Shown: positions 53,489-63,826 of the stretch, piece by piece
How positions within the stretch are numbered: the first letter of the stretch is position 1
How the letters are laid out: each line of letters opens with the position of its first letter
NCBI RefSeq assembly: GCF_025515305.1
Contig: NZ_JAOPHT010000008.1
Coordinates: 62,001-126,000 of the forward strand
From: Roseicyclus sediminis
GTDB taxonomy: Bacteria > Pseudomonadota > Alphaproteobacteria > Rhodobacterales > Rhodobacteraceae
Length of the DNA stretch: 64,000 nt
Direction: 5' to 3'
Position numbers and translations under genes: made by a program
The notes under the pieces: generated by a model
What the model was told of the DNA's origin: nothing
The model's database searches: none
Seen by the model: the letters and a program-made list of their open reading frames with translations, nothing else

Positions 53489-54844
53489 ATGAAGACCCGT
53501 CTCTTCACCAGCGTCGCCGCGCTTGCCCTCGTGGCGGGCACGGCCCACGCGCAGGACCTGCTGGTCCCCATCGGCGAGGGCGAATTCAACTGGGACAGCT
53601 ACAACGCGTTCGCCGAAGCGGCGCCGGATCTGGGCGGCCAGACGGTGACCATCGCGGGTCCGTGGCTGTCGCCCGAAGCTGATCGGTTCGACAACCTGCT
53701 GGCGTATTTCGAGGCCGCGACGGGCGCCGAGGCGACCTACACCGGTTCGGACAGTTTCGAGCAGCAGATCGTCATCGATGCCGAGGCGGGTTCCGCGCCC
53801 AACATCGCCGTTTTCCCGCAGCCCGGCCTCGCCGCCGTGATGGCCGCCGGCGGACTGCTGACGCCTCTGGGCGACGACATGGCCGCCTGGGTCGCCGACA
53901 ACTACGCCGCCGGCCCGTCCTGGGTCGATCTGGGTACCTATGCCGACGAAAACGGCGACGACCAGTTCTACGGCTTCTTCTTCAACGTGAACCTGAAGTC
54001 GCTCGTCTGGTACGTGCCGGAGAACTTCGAGGATGCCGGCTACGAAGTGCCCCAGACCATGGAGGAGCTGATCGCGCTCTCCGAACAGATCGTGGCCGAC
54101 GGCGAGACGCCCTGGTGCATCGGCCTGGGGTCGGGTGCCGCGACCGGCTGGCCCGCGACCGACTGGGTCGAGGACATCATGCTGCGCACGCAGCCGCCCG
54201 AGGTCTATGACGGCTGGGTCTCCAACGAGATCCCGTTCAACGACGAGCGGGTGGTCAACGCCATCGAGACCTTCGGCATGTTCGCGCGCACCGAAGGCTG
54301 GGTGCAGGGCGGTCCGGGCGCGGTCGCCACGACCGACTTCCGCGACAGCCCCACGGGCCTCTTCGCGTCGCCTCCGGGATGCTACATGCACCGCCAGGCG
54401 TCGTTCATCCCGGCCTTCTTCCCCGAGGGCACCGTGGTGGGTGAGGATGCCGACTTCTTCTACTTTCCCTCCTTCGAGGGTGAAGACCTCGGCAACCCGG
54501 TACTGGGCGGCGGTACGCTGATGGCGATCACCGATCCCTCGGATGCGACCATGGCCTTCATGGAGTTCCTGCAGACGCCGTTCGCACATGAGATCATGAT
54601 GTCTCAGGGCGGCTTCCTCACCCCGCATTCGGGCGTGAACCTCGCCACCTACTCGTCTGGCGTGGAGGCCGGTCAGGGCGAGATCCTTCTGAACGCCACG
54701 ACGTTCCGCTTCGACGGCTCGGACCTGATGCCCGGTGCCATCGGCGCGGGTGCATTCTGGACCGGGATGGTCGACTATGCCGGCGGCGCGGACGCCATGG
54801 AGGTCGCCACGTCGATCCAGGAGAGCTGGGACGCGCTCGACTGA
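53489..54844 (+). CDS. aglE: alpha-glucoside ABC transporter substrate-binding protein
   Basis: 451-residue periplasmic binding protein with signal peptide (KTRLFTSVAALALVAGTAHAQ). The body follows AglE (GQTVTIAGPWLSPEADRFDNLLAYFEAATG, PNIAVFPQPGLAAVMA, GLFASPPGCYMHRQASFIPAFFP). ATG 53489 is preceded by GGGAGGATATCTCG. It begins the agl operon and would bind trehalose, sucrose, maltose or similar alpha-glucosides. A hairpin separates it from aglF. Confidence 0.93.
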   Translation: MKTRLFTSVAALALVAGTAHAQDLLVPIGEGEFNWDSYNAFAEAAPDLGGQTVTIAGPWLSPEADRFDNLLAYFEAATGAEATYTGSDSFEQQIVIDAEAGSAPNIAVFPQPGLAAVMAAGGLLTPLGDDMAAWVADNYAAGPSWVDLGTYADENGDDQFYGFFFNVNLKSLVWYVPENFEDAGYEVPQTMEELIALSEQIVADGETPWCIGLGSGAATGWPATDWVEDIMLRTQPPEVYDGWVSNEIPFNDERVVNAIETFGMFARTEGWVQGGPGAVATTDFRDSPTGLFASPPGCYMHRQASFIPAFFPEGTVVGEDADFFYFPSFEGEDLGNPVLGGGTLMAITDPSDATMAFMEFLQTPFAHEIMMSQGGFLTPHSGVNLATYSSGVEAGQGEILLNATTFRFDGSDLMPGAIGAGAFWTGMVDYAGGADAMEVATSIQESWDALD

Positions 54845-54869
54845 GCCTGCCTGCGATCAACGTCTATCA

Positions 54870-54900
54870 GGGGTCCGGCCGCATCCGGCCGGGCCCCTTT
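54870..54900 (+). other. hairpin between aglE and aglF
   Basis: GGGGTCCGGCC (54870-54880) pairs with GGCCGGGCCCC (54887-54897), one G-U pair, six-base loop, then TTT. It could be an attenuator or a stabilising stem after the binding-protein gene. Confidence 0.6.
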
Positions 54901-54963
54901 CCCCCCGATGACGGCGCATGACAGACGCCGCGCGGGGCTCCGGACAACAAGGGGAGGGGACAC

Positions 54964-55965
54964 ATGAATCCTGCATTGCAAGGATTGATCACGATCATCG
55001 TGGGTGTCGGCGGCTGTGTCGCTTATTTCTACTTCTCGAACCAGTTTCTCGACAAGGTTCTCTTTCCCGCCCGTGGCCCCCATGCGGGGCGCAACATCAA
55101 CCGCGCCAACGCGATCCGGCCGTGGTTGTTCCTGTTTCCCGCCGTGTTCGCGCTGGGGCTCTACCTCGCCTATCCCGTCTTCGAGACGTTGCGCCTTTCG
55201 CTGACCGACCGCAGCGCGGGCGGCGCTTTCGTGGGGTTGGACAACTACGCGCAGATGTTCGGCGAGGACAAGTTCTGGGAGGCGGTGGTCAACAACCTGA
55301 TGTGGCTGCTGATCGTGCCGGCCGCCGCGACCGCCTTCGGCCTGCTGGCCGCGCAGCTGACCGACCGCATCAAGTGGGGCAACATCGCCAAGTCGCTGAT
55401 CTTCATGCCGATGGCGATCTCGTTCGTCGGTGCGGCCGTGATCTTCAAGCTGATCTATGACGCCCGCCCCGAGGACGTGGCGCAGATCGGCGTTCTGAAC
55501 GCGGTCTACCTCCAGCTCGGCGGCGAAAGCCCGATCACGTGGCTGACGGTGCCGTTCTGGAACAACTTCTTCCTCATGATCGTGTTGATCTGGATCCAGA
55601 CCGGTTTCGCCATGGTGATCCTGTCGGCGGCCCTGCGCGGCATCCCCGAGGAAACGGTCGAGGCGGCCATCGTCGACGGCGCCAATCCGTTCCAGATCTT
55701 CTTCAAGATCAAGATCCCGCAGATCGCGGGGACCATCGTCGTGGTCTGGACCACGATCACGATCGTCGTGCTGAAAGTCTTCGACATCGTCTTCGCCATG
55801 ACCAACGGCCAGTGGGAGACGCAGGTTCTCGCCAATTACATGTACGACAAGCTGTTCCGCGCCAACGACTGGGGCGTGGGCTCGGCCAGCGCGATGATCA
55901 TCATGCTCATGGTGACGCCGATCCTCGTGTGGAACGTCTACAATGCCCGGAAGGAGATGCGGTGA
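54964..55965 (+). CDS. aglF: alpha-glucoside ABC transporter permease AglF
   Basis: 333-residue permease of MalF type. An extra N-terminal helix (ITIIVGVGGCVAYFYF) is followed by the core helices with AIRPWLFLFPAVFALGLYLAYPVFETLRLSL and the EAA motif ETVEAAIVDGANPFQIFFKIKIPQIAG (near residue 232). The segment GNIAKSLIFMPMAISFVGAAVIFKLIYDARP is typical of AglF. GGGGAGGGGACAC precedes the ATG. It pairs with AglG encoded 39 bp downstream. Confidence 0.93.
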   Translation: MNPALQGLITIIVGVGGCVAYFYFSNQFLDKVLFPARGPHAGRNINRANAIRPWLFLFPAVFALGLYLAYPVFETLRLSLTDRSAGGAFVGLDNYAQMFGEDKFWEAVVNNLMWLLIVPAAATAFGLLAAQLTDRIKWGNIAKSLIFMPMAISFVGAAVIFKLIYDARPEDVAQIGVLNAVYLQLGGESPITWLTVPFWNNFFLMIVLIWIQTGFAMVILSAALRGIPEETVEAAIVDGANPFQIFFKIKIPQIAGTIVVVWTTITIVVLKVFDIVFAMTNGQWETQVLANYMYDKLFRANDWGVGSASAMIIMLMVTPILVWNVYNARKEMR

Positions 55966-56004
55966 TGGCTGCTCACCCCGAAACCGTCCGGCTGGGAGGA
56001 AGCC

Positions 56005-57183
56005 ATGGATAACATTGCCGGAAGGAAGTCCTCCCTCACCTGGGCGGTTCACATCTCGGTCGCGGCGCTGGTCCTTCTGTGGATCTTCCCCACGCTCGGC
56101 CTGCTTGTCTCGTCCTTCCGGACGACGGACCAGATCCGTACCTCCGGCTGGTGGGCGGCGATGTTCCCCGCCGTGCAGAACGAAACGCTGCGCACGGCTA
56201 ACCCCGATGATACGCGCGTCGACCTCGGCGAGGGCCGTTACATGGTCGACGGCAACCTCTTCGTCGTGGACGGCCAGGTCGACAGCGCCGAAGAGGTCGC
56301 CGCGGAGATCTCGGTCTGGGGGACGTCATCACGCCAGATCGACGCCTACACGGCGGGCGACACGGCGGACCTCGGGGACGGCGAGACGCTGACGGTCCAG
56401 TCCAACGGCGACTACGTCTGGGAGGGCAACGACGAACAGATCTCGGGCCGCGGCCAGCGCGTGTTCGTAACCGCCGAAAGCCCGCCCGAATTCACCTTGG
56501 ACAACTACCGGAACGTTCTTTTCGACCCCGGCAACCGCGAAGGGATGACGAAGGCCTTCCTCAACACCCTGACGGTGACGATCCCGGCGACAATCATCCC
56601 GATCCTCATCGCGGCCTTCGCGGCCTATGCGCTGGCCTGGATGGAGTTTCCGGGCCGGGCGCTCCTGGTCGCGGCCGTCGTGGCCCTGCTGGTCGTGCCG
56701 CTGCAACTCGCGCTGATCCCGCTTCTGTCGCTGCACAACGCAATCGGCATCGGCAAGGGGTATCTCGGCGTCTGGCTCGCGCATACCGGTTTCGGCCTTC
56801 CGCTCGCGATCTACCTGTTGCGCAACTACATGGTCGGCCTTCCGCGCGAAGTGATCGAGAATGCCCGCGTCGATGGCGCGACGGAGTTCCAGATCTTCAC
56901 CAAGATCATCCTCCCGCTCAGCTTCCCGGCGCTCGCCAGCTTCGCGATCTTCCAGTTCCTCTGGACGTGGAACGACCTGCTGGTGGCCATGGTGTTCCTG
57001 ATCGACGCGTCGGGCGAGACCACGGTGATGACGCGGCAGATCGTCGAGCTGATGGGCACGCGGGGCGGCGATTGGGAAATCCTCGCCACGTCGGCCTTCG
57101 TGTCGATCGCGGTGCCCCTTGTGGTCTTCTTCACGATGCAGAGATACCTGGTGCGTGGCCTTCTCGCGGGCTCCGTGAAGTAG
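56005..57183 (+). CDS. aglG: alpha-glucoside ABC transporter permease AglG
   Basis: 392-residue MalG-type permease. The first helix (residues about 13-35) is followed by a long periplasmic loop of about 140 residues (about 45-190) containing many Asp/Glu/Thr, then five core helices. The EAA motif is EVIENARVDGATEFQIFTKIILPLSFPA near residue 290. The long loop is a known AglG feature and makes the protein larger than the usual 280-residue MalG. The gene follows aglF by 39 bp and precedes aglA by 34 bp. Confidence 0.93.
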   Translation: MDNIAGRKSSLTWAVHISVAALVLLWIFPTLGLLVSSFRTTDQIRTSGWWAAMFPAVQNETLRTANPDDTRVDLGEGRYMVDGNLFVVDGQVDSAEEVAAEISVWGTSSRQIDAYTAGDTADLGDGETLTVQSNGDYVWEGNDEQISGRGQRVFVTAESPPEFTLDNYRNVLFDPGNREGMTKAFLNTLTVTIPATIIPILIAAFAAYALAWMEFPGRALLVAAVVALLVVPLQLALIPLLSLHNAIGIGKGYLGVWLAHTGFGLPLAIYLLRNYMVGLPREVIENARVDGATEFQIFTKIILPLSFPALASFAIFQFLWTWNDLLVAMVFLIDASGETTVMTRQIVELMGTRGGDWEILATSAFVSIAVPLVVFFTMQRYLVRGLLAGSVK

Positions 57184-57217
57184 GCCGGATCCACCTCATG
57201 AACATGGCGAATTCGAG

Positions 57218-58876
57218 ATGAACCTGATGCAGGACATGGCCCGCGAAAAGATCGTGGCGCCCGACAAGGACTGGTGGCGCGGTGCGGTGATCTATCAGAT
57301 CTACCCGCGCAGCTTCCAGGATTCCAATCACGACGGGATCGGGGACCTTGCGGGGATTATCCACCGCCTGCACCACGTCGCCGAACTGGGCGTGGACGCG
57401 ATCTGGATCAGCCCCTTCTTCCGCTCTCCGATGCTCGATTTCGGCTACGACGTCAGCGATTACCGCGACGTCGATCCGATGTTCGGCACGCTCGGCGATT
57501 TCGACGCGCTGATCCAGCGGGCGCATGAACTGGGGCTGAAGGTCCTGATCGACCTGGTGCTCAGCCACACGTCGAGCCAGCATTCGTGGTTCCAGGAAAG
57601 CGTGTCGAGCCGCGACAACCCCAAGGCCGACTGGTACGTCTGGGCCGACGCCAAGCCCGACGGCAGCCCGCCGAACAACTGGCTGTCGATCTTCGGCGGC
57701 TCGGCCTGGGAATGGTCGGGCGACCGTATGCAGTACTACCTGCACAATTTCCTCAAGGAACAGCCCGACCTCAATTTCCACAACCCCGAGGTGCAGGAAG
57801 AGCTTCTGGCCGTCGCGCGGTTCTGGCTCGACCGTGGTGTCGATGGCTTCCGGCTGGACACGATCAACTTCTATTTCCATGACAAGGAGTTGCGGAACAA
57901 TCCCGCGCTCGATCCCGCGCGGCGCAACGCCACGATCGCGCCCGAGGTGAACCCCTACAACTGGCAAGATCACCTGCACGACAAGAACCAGCCCGAGAAC
58001 CTTGAGTTCCTGCGCCGCCTTCGCGCACTGATGGACGAATACCCCGCCGCGACCTGCGTCGGCGAGGTGGGCGACGCGCAGTATGGCCTGCAGATCCAGG
58101 CGCAGTACACCGGCGGCGGCGACAAGGTGCACATGTGCTATTCCTTCGAGTTCCTCTCGGGGATCACGCCCACGCCCGAGCGGGTGGGAGAGGTCCTGCG
58201 CGACTACGAGCGCGAGATCGGCGATGGCTGGGCCTGCTGGGCCTTCTCGAACCACGACGTCATGCGCCATGCGAGCCGCTGGAACCTCGGCGAGGACGCG
58301 CGCAGGCTTTATGCGGGCCTCCTGTTGTCGCTGCGCGGATCGGTCTGCCTCTACCAGGGCGAGGAACTGGGCCTGACCGAGGCCTATGTCGCCTACGAGG
58401 ACCTGCAGGATCCCTACGGCATCCGCTTCTGGCCGAACTACAAGGGCCGCGACGGGTGCCGGACACCGATCCCGTGGATCTCGGACAACCAGAACGGCGG
58501 CTTCTCGGACGCCAAGCCCTGGCTTCCGATGGCGATGGAGCATCTGCACCGCGCGGTCGCCAACCAGGAGGACAAGGAGGATTCGACGCTCGCCTTCTAC
58601 CGGGCGATGATCCGTTTCCGCCACAGCTACCCCGCGCTCGTGAAGGGCAAGCTGGAGCTGGTGCAGACCAGCGGCGGCGTCCTGTCCTTCATCCGCGAAC
58701 ACGAGGGGCTGAAGCTCTTCTGCGCGTTCAACCTTACCAACGCGGCGCTGCCCGTCGCCCTGCCGAAAGGCGAGTGGCGGCAGGACAAGGGCGCCCCGTT
58801 CACCGCGATGCAGCGCGAGACCGAGGTCACGCTGCCGCCTTACCAGGCCTATTTCGGCGCGCAGGAGGCGGCCTGA
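57218..58876 (+). CDS. aglA: alpha-glucosidase, glycoside hydrolase family 13
   Basis: 552-residue GH13 enzyme. The N-terminal [26 protein letters not shown] signature and the catalytic triad are visible: nucleophile Asp in [12 protein letters not shown] (near residue 210), acid/base Glu in [10 protein letters not shown] (near residue 280), and Asp in FSNHDVMRH (near residue 345). No signal peptide, so it cleaves imported alpha-glucosides in the cytoplasm to glucose. It lies between aglG and aglK on the same strand. An alternative start a few codons downstream (DMA) is possible but less likely. Confidence 0.94.
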   Translation: MNLMQDMAREKIVAPDKDWWRGAVIYQIYPRSFQDSNHDGIGDLAGIIHRLHHVAELGVDAIWISPFFRSPMLDFGYDVSDYRDVDPMFGTLGDFDALIQRAHELGLKVLIDLVLSHTSSQHSWFQESVSSRDNPKADWYVWADAKPDGSPPNNWLSIFGGSAWEWSGDRMQYYLHNFLKEQPDLNFHNPEVQEELLAVARFWLDRGVDGFRLDTINFYFHDKELRNNPALDPARRNATIAPEVNPYNWQDHLHDKNQPENLEFLRRLRALMDEYPAATCVGEVGDAQYGLQIQAQYTGGGDKVHMCYSFEFLSGITPTPERVGEVLRDYEREIGDGWACWAFSNHDVMRHASRWNLGEDARRLYAGLLLSLRGSVCLYQGEELGLTEAYVAYEDLQDPYGIRFWPNYKGRDGCRTPIPWISDNQNGGFSDAKPWLPMAMEHLHRAVANQEDKEDSTLAFYRAMIRFRHSYPALVKGKLELVQTSGGVLSFIREHEGLKLFCAFNLTNAALPVALPKGEWRQDKGAPFTAMQRETEVTLPPYQAYFGAQEAA

Positions 58877-58916
58877 CGATCCGGGCGCGCAAGACTTTCA
58901 GGGAGGAGACGGGGAC

Positions 58917-60050
58917 ATGGCAAATCTGAAGCTGACCGATGTCGAGAAGACCTATGGCGGCACCGTCACGGTGCTCAGGGACATCGACCTCGATATCGAG
59001 CAGGGCGAGCTGATCGTCTTCGTCGGCCCCTCGGGCTGCGGCAAGTCCACGCTTCTGCGGATGATCGCGGGCCTGGAGAAGATCACCGGCGGCACGCTGG
59101 AGATCGACGGGATGGTGGTGAACGACGTGCCCCCCTCCCAGCGTGGCATCGCAATGGTGTTCCAGTCCTACGCGCTCTACCCGCACATGACGGTCTACGA
59201 CAACATGGCGTTCGCCTTGAAGATCGCGGGTGACGACAAGGCCACGATCGACAAGAAGGTGCGCGCGGCCGCCGACAAGCTGCAGCTGACGAACTTCCTC
59301 GACCGTCTGCCCAAGGCGCTCTCCGGCGGGCAGCGGCAGCGGGTCGCCATCGGCCGCTCCATCGTCCGCGACCCCAAGGTCTATCTCTTCGACGAGCCGC
59401 TCTCGAACCTCGACGCCGCCCTCCGCGTCGCGACCCGCATCGAGATCGCGCAGCTGAAGGAGCAGATGCCGGAAAGCACCATGATCTACGTCACCCACGA
59501 CCAGGTGGAGGCGATGACGCTGGCCACCCGGATCGTGGTCCTCGCGGGCGGCGGGATCGCGCAGGTGGGCTCTCCGCTCGACCTCTACCAGAAACCCAAC
59601 TCGACCTTCGTCGCGCAGTTCATCGGCAGCCCGGCGATGAACCTCCTCGGCGGCAAGATCGTCGGCACCGGCGAGGTGACGACGCTCGAGCTTCCCGAGG
59701 GCGGCGGCACGATCACCTCGCACTACCCGTCGCTTCCCGAGGACATGGGCGCCGAAGTGAAGGTCGGCATCCGCCCCGAGGACATGGTCGGGACCGATGC
59801 CGCCGATTTCGCCTATCACGGCACCGTGGACATCACCGAGGCCCTTGGCGAAGTGACGCTTCTGTACTTCCGCAAGTCCGCGCCCGACCACGACCCGGTC
59901 ATCGGCAAGCTCAGCGGTATCCACAAGGAGCTGCGCGGCCGTGACGTGAAGCTGACGGCCGCCCCCGAGAACGTCCACATCTTCAAGGACGGCATCTCGT
60001 TGCTCTACCGCGACCAGAAGGTTTTCCTGCCGGGGGTCCAGCCGCACTGA
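58917..60050 (+). CDS. aglK: alpha-glucoside ABC transporter ATP-binding protein
   Basis: 377-residue MalK-type ATPase energising AglFG. Walker A is GPSGCGKST (near residue 36), the Q-loop [19 protein letters not shown], the signature [14 protein letters not shown], Walker [16 protein letters not shown] and the H-loop [13 protein letters not shown]-terminal regulatory TOBE domain (about 240-377) contains AMNLLGGKI and [18 protein letters not shown] lies upstream of the ATG at 58917. It is the last gene of aglEFGAK and converges on the AraC gene. Confidence 0.94.
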   Translation: MANLKLTDVEKTYGGTVTVLRDIDLDIEQGELIVFVGPSGCGKSTLLRMIAGLEKITGGTLEIDGMVVNDVPPSQRGIAMVFQSYALYPHMTVYDNMAFALKIAGDDKATIDKKVRAAADKLQLTNFLDRLPKALSGGQRQRVAIGRSIVRDPKVYLFDEPLSNLDAALRVATRIEIAQLKEQMPESTMIYVTHDQVEAMTLATRIVVLAGGGIAQVGSPLDLYQKPNSTFVAQFIGSPAMNLLGGKIVGTGEVTTLELPEGGGTITSHYPSLPEDMGAEVKVGIRPEDMVGTDAADFAYHGTVDITEALGEVTLLYFRKSAPDHDPVIGKLSGIHKELRGRDVKLTAAPENVHIFKDGISLLYRDQKVFLPGVQPH

Positions 60051-60086
60051 CGAGGTCGCAGCGCGCGCCCGCCGCATCCTGCCAAT

Positions 60087-60902
60087 TCAGGCGAGCGGGA
60101 TCCAGATCTCGACCTTGCCGCGCCCGTTCACCGGATCGAAGCGGTGGTCGTAGCGCTCGAATTCCGGCGCGGTCGCGGGGGCGAGATCCGCGTCCGGCAG
60201 TGCCTTGTTCCAGATCGTGTAGATCGTTCGGGGCAGGTCGCCGATGCTGCCGTCATGGGTGAACACGGCATAGTGGCGGGCGGGGATATCCACGGCCTCC
60301 ATTCCTTCGGGCACATGAGCCATTTCCATCCCGGCGAGATAGCGGAAATCGCTCCCGTCCGCGTGGTCGAAGCTGACGCCGTAGGCGGCAGTGGCGCGCT
60401 CGTTCTCGGCCTCCCAGGCGTTGAACCGGCTCCACAGGCCGGGAATGCCACTGATGTCGTGGTTCCGGCAGGTCAGGCCGTAGCCGGCGACGCGGAACGC
60501 CCCGCGTTCGCGGATCTCGGGGCGGGCGACGTCGATGATCATGTCCTTCTTCATCTCGAATGGCTCCATCAGGGTCAGGTTGGACAGGTCCCGGGCCTGT
60601 TTCACCACCGAGGGCAGAGTGCCCGTGTAGGCGGTGAAGGCCCGCGTGAAGGCCTCGTGAGACCCGTAGCCGGCGCCGAGCGCGACCTGAAGGAGGTCGG
60701 CCTCGCCCCCGGCGATGACCCGCGCCGCCTCGCTCAGGCGGCGGGCGCGGACATAGGCCATGATCGACAATCCGGTCGCCAGCTGGAACGCGCGGCACAT
60801 GTGGTGCACGTTCACCGCGCAGCGGTCCGCCAGCACCATGAGCGTCAGCGGCTTGTCCAGGTTCGTTTCGATCTGCCAGATCAGCCTGTCGAGCAGGGCC
60901 AT
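60087..60902 (-). CDS. AraC family regulator with GyrI-like effector domain
   Basis: 271-residue protein. The double helix-turn-helix is at the N-terminus (residues about 5-105: KPLTLMVLADRCAVNVHHMCRAFQ, then DLLQVALGAGYGSHEAFTRAF). A GyrI/Rob-type small-molecule domain (about 120-271) ends with the GKVEIWIPL strand. This order (HTH first) is typical of the Rob/SoxS-like subgroup that senses small ligands. The ATG at 60902 follows GGAGAG. It lies between agl and edd on the opposite strand; its targets are unknown. Confidence 0.85.
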   Translation of the reverse strand: MALLDRLIWQIETNLDKPLTLMVLADRCAVNVHHMCRAFQLATGLSIMAYVRARRLSEAARVIAGGEADLLQVALGAGYGSHEAFTRAFTAYTGTLPSVVKQARDLSNLTLMEPFEMKKDMIIDVARPEIRERGAFRVAGYGLTCRNHDISGIPGLWSRFNAWEAENERATAAYGVSFDHADGSDFRYLAGMEMAHVPEGMEAVDIPARHYAVFTHDGSIGDLPRTIYTIWNKALPDADLAPATAPEFERYDHRFDPVNGRGKVEIWIPLA

Positions 60903-60994
60903 GGGTCTCTCCGATGCTGGCCGCCGTTCTGCCGCGCCGCGCGAGCCGCCGCTTGATCGCACGTGACTTTGTCGGTCGGAATGCAAACTGGACC

Positions 60995-61008
60995 TGTTAG
61001 CGCTAACA
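60995..61008. promoter_or_regulatory. LacI-type operator TGTTAGCGCTAACA upstream of edd
   Basis: Perfect 14-bp palindrome, 41 bp before the edd ATG at 61049. The form TGTTAGCGCTAACA is typical of LacI-family sites for gluconate and Entner-Doudoroff genes. It differs from AAAGCGCTTT, so a different repressor may act here. Confidence 0.65.
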
Positions 61009-61048
61009 TGCTAAATCCCCGATGACTCGAACCGGAGGGAGAGACCGG

Positions 61049-62854
61049 ATGCCGCTCGACGCCCGCATCGCCGCCGTCACCGACCGTATCATCGACCGCT
61101 CTCGCGACACGAGGTCGACCTATCTCGACCGGATGCGCCGGCTCGCCGAAGAGGGACCGCGACGCGCGCATCTGTCCTGCGGCAACCAGGCCCATGCCTA
61201 TGCCGCGATGGGCGGCGACAAGGACGCGCTCGTCTCCGCCCGCAGCCCGAATATCGGCATCGTCACCGCCTACAACGACATGCTGAGCGCGCATCAGCCG
61301 TTCAAGGACTACCCCGACCGCATCAAGGAAGCCGCGCGAAGGGTGGGGGCCACGGCCCAGGTCGCGGGCGGCGTGCCGGCCATGTGCGACGGCGTCACGC
61401 AAGGCCAGACCGGGATGGAGCTCAGCCTCTTCTCCCGTGACGTGATCGCGCTCGCCACCGGTGTCTCGCTTTCCCACAACACCTTCGACGCCGCCCTCTA
61501 TCTCGGGGTCTGCGACAAGATCGTGCCGGGCCTCATCATCGCGGCGGCCACCTTCGGCTACCTTCCCGGCCTCTTCGTGCCCGCCGGTCCCATGGTTTCG
61601 GGCCTGCCGAACGACGAGAAGTCCAGGGTGCGCCAGCAGTTCGCCGCGGGCGAAGTGGGCCGCGACAAGCTGATGGAGGCCGAGATGGCCTCCTACCACG
61701 GCCCCGGGACCTGCACCTTCTACGGGACGGCGAATTCGAACCAGATGCTGATGGAGTTCATGGGCCTGCACCTGCCCGGCGCCTCCTTTGTGAACCCCGG
61801 CACCCCGCTCCGCGATGCGCTGACGGATGCCGCGACCGAACGCGCCGCCGCGATCACGGCGCTCGGCAACGACTTCCGCCCGGTCTGCGACATCCTCGAC
61901 GAGAAGGCCTTCGTGAACGGGATCGTGGGGCTGATGGCCACCGGCGGGTCCACGAACCTTGTCATCCACCTCGTCGCCATGGCGCGGGCCGCGGGCGTGA
62001 TCCTCGACTGCGCGGATTTCGCGGACATCTCCGCCTCGACGCCGCTCATGGCGCGGGTCTACCCCAACGGGCTGGCCGACGTGAACCATTTCCACGCCGC
62101 GGGCGGGCTCGGCTACATGATCGGCGAGCTTCTCGACGCGGGCCTGCTGCACCCCGATACCCAGACCGTCGCGGGCACGGGCCTCGCCCTCTACGCGCGC
62201 GAGCCCAAGTTGAAGGACGGCGTTCTGACCTGGGAGGACGGGGCAGGGCAGACGCTCAACGACAGGATCCTGCGCCCCGCCTCCGATCCGTTCCAGTCCA
62301 CGGGCGGTCTCGTGGAACTCTCGGGCAATCTCGGCCGGGGCGTCATGAAGGTCTCCGCCGTCGCGCCCGAGCGCCACGTGATCGAGGCGCCCGCCGCGAT
62401 CTTCGAGGACCAGGCCTCGGTCAAGGCCGCGTTCCAGCGCGGCGATCTGAACCGCGACGTGGTGGTCGTCGTCCGCTTCCAGGGGCCGAAGGCCAACGGC
62501 ATGCCCGAACTGCACGCGCTGACCCCGGTCCTCGCCGTTCTGCAGGATCGCGGTCACAAGGTCGCGCTCGTCACCGACGGGCGCATGTCCGGTGCCTCCG
62601 GCAAGGTGCCCTCCGCCATCCACGTCGCGCCCGAGGCGCTCGACGGGGGGCTGATCGGCAAGCTGAGGGATGGCGACGTGATCCGGGTCGACGCGGGCGC
62701 GGGCGCGCTTTCGGTCCTGACCGAAGGGGTCGCGGACCGGGTCGCCGCCGTTCCGGACCTCTCCGGCAACGCCTGGGGCGTTGGCCGGGAGCTCTTCGAG
62801 GTCTTCCGCCTCAACGCGGGCCCCGCGACCGAGGGCGCGGGCGTCGTCGTATGA
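61049..62854 (+). CDS. edd: 6-phosphogluconate dehydratase
   Basis: 601-residue IlvD/Edd family enzyme that dehydrates 6-phosphogluconate to 2-keto-3-deoxy-6-phosphogluconate. Cysteines for the 4Fe-4S cluster are in [13 protein letters not shown] (near residue 112) and [15 protein letters not shown] (near residue 218). [26 protein letters not shown] is the C-terminal signature. Length is as in E. coli Edd (about 603). The ATG at 61049 is chosen because GGAGGGAG lies directly upstream; an ATG at 61022 would add nine residues without a site. The product is used by Eda encoded at 62991. Confidence 0.95.
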   Translation: MPLDARIAAVTDRIIDRSRDTRSTYLDRMRRLAEEGPRRAHLSCGNQAHAYAAMGGDKDALVSARSPNIGIVTAYNDMLSAHQPFKDYPDRIKEAARRVGATAQVAGGVPAMCDGVTQGQTGMELSLFSRDVIALATGVSLSHNTFDAALYLGVCDKIVPGLIIAAATFGYLPGLFVPAGPMVSGLPNDEKSRVRQQFAAGEVGRDKLMEAEMASYHGPGTCTFYGTANSNQMLMEFMGLHLPGASFVNPGTPLRDALTDAATERAAAITALGNDFRPVCDILDEKAFVNGIVGLMATGGSTNLVIHLVAMARAAGVILDCADFADISASTPLMARVYPNGLADVNHFHAAGGLGYMIGELLDAGLLHPDTQTVAGTGLALYAREPKLKDGVLTWEDGAGQTLNDRILRPASDPFQSTGGLVELSGNLGRGVMKVSAVAPERHVIEAPAAIFEDQASVKAAFQRGDLNRDVVVVVRFQGPKANGMPELHALTPVLAVLQDRGHKVALVTDGRMSGASGKVPSAIHVAPEALDGGLIGKLRDGDVIRVDAGAGALSVLTEGVADRVAAVPDLSGNAWGVGRELFEVFRLNAGPATEGAGVVV

Positions 62855-62885
62855 TGAGGTGTCCGAACCGGGCCTCGGCCAGCCC

Positions 62886-62912
62886 CTTCATCTTTCCCCA
62901 AATACGCCCGCC
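62886..62912. repeat. copy of a short intergenic repeat between edd and eda
   Basis: CCTTCATCTTTCCCCAAATACG followed by CCCGCCGGAGGCGC, a relative of the copy at 8814-8836. Its complement has the GGCGGGCGTATTT...GATGAAG form common in Rhodobacteraceae intergenic regions. Confidence 0.5.
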
Positions 62913-62990
62913 GGAGGCGCTCGTGGCGTCCTTGCCCTTCCGGGGCCGGTGCGCCGCGTGCAGTCCCGCTCGCAAGGAGACGCGCCGCCC

Positions 62991-63629
62991 ATGACGCCGC
63001 AGCATCAGTCCCGCATCGCCCGTGATATCGCCGGTCTCGCGCCCATCATCCCCGTGCTTGTCGTCGAGGAGGCGGCCCATGCGCGTCCGCTCGCCGAGGC
63101 GCTCGTCGCCGGTGGCCTCCCGGCACTGGAGGTCACGCTGCGCACGCCTGCGGCCCTCGAGGCGATCGCCGCGATGGCCGCCGTTCCGGGCGGTGTCGTG
63201 GGGGCGGGCACGCTCCTGACCCGGGAGGACGTGCGTGCCGCGAAGGAGGCGGGCGCGCAGTTCGGCGTCTCCCCCGGCGCCACCGACGCGCTGATCGAGG
63301 CCTGCGCCGCCGAGGGCCTGCCGCTCCTGCCCGGCGCGGCCACGGCCTCCGAGGCGATGCGGCTTCTCGAGCTCGGCTACGACATGCTGAAGTTCTTTCC
63401 GGCCGAGGCCGCCGGCGGCGTGCCCTACCTGAAGTCGCTGGCCGGTCCCTTGCCGCAGATCGCCTTCTGCCCGACCGGCGGCGTCTCGACCCGGAACGCG
63501 CCCGACTACCTGGCGCTGCCGAACGTGATCTGCGCCGGCGGCTCCTGGGTCGCACCGGCGGACCGGGTCGCCGCAGGCGACTGGGCCGCGGTCGAGGCGC
63601 TCGCCCGCGAGGCGGCCGCCCTGCGCTGA
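62991..63629 (+). CDS. eda: 2-dehydro-3-deoxy-6-phosphogluconate aldolase
   Basis: 212-residue class I aldolase that splits KDPG into pyruvate and glyceraldehyde-3-phosphate, the last Entner-Doudoroff step. Catalytic Glu is in [17 protein letters not shown] (near residue 43), and the Schiff-base Lys in [20 protein letters not shown] (near residue 130). [11 protein letters not shown] and [10 protein letters not shown] finish the barrel. ATG 62991 has AAGGAG eleven bases upstream, a rather long spacing; an in-frame upstream extension is repeat DNA and not coding. Follows edd by 136 bp. Confidence 0.94.
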   Translation: MTPQHQSRIARDIAGLAPIIPVLVVEEAAHARPLAEALVAGGLPALEVTLRTPAALEAIAAMAAVPGGVVGAGTLLTREDVRAAKEAGAQFGVSPGATDALIEACAAEGLPLLPGAATASEAMRLLELGYDMLKFFPAEAAGGVPYLKSLAGPLPQIAFCPTGGVSTRNAPDYLALPNVICAGGSWVAPADRVAAGDWAAVEALAREAAALR

Positions 63630-63826
63630 GGCCAGGCGCCGCGTCAAATCCGCCCGCGGGCCGCCACCGGCCATCCCTTGCCGAGCGGCTTCCCGCCATT
63701 GGGCGCCGCGCCGCTCAACACACAGGCGTGATTGGCGCCGGCGCAGGTCCACCCTCATCTGGGGATTGCAGGGCGGATGCCGACACAAGGCATTCGTCCA
63801 TCGAGCAATCGAAAGGACAACAAGTG

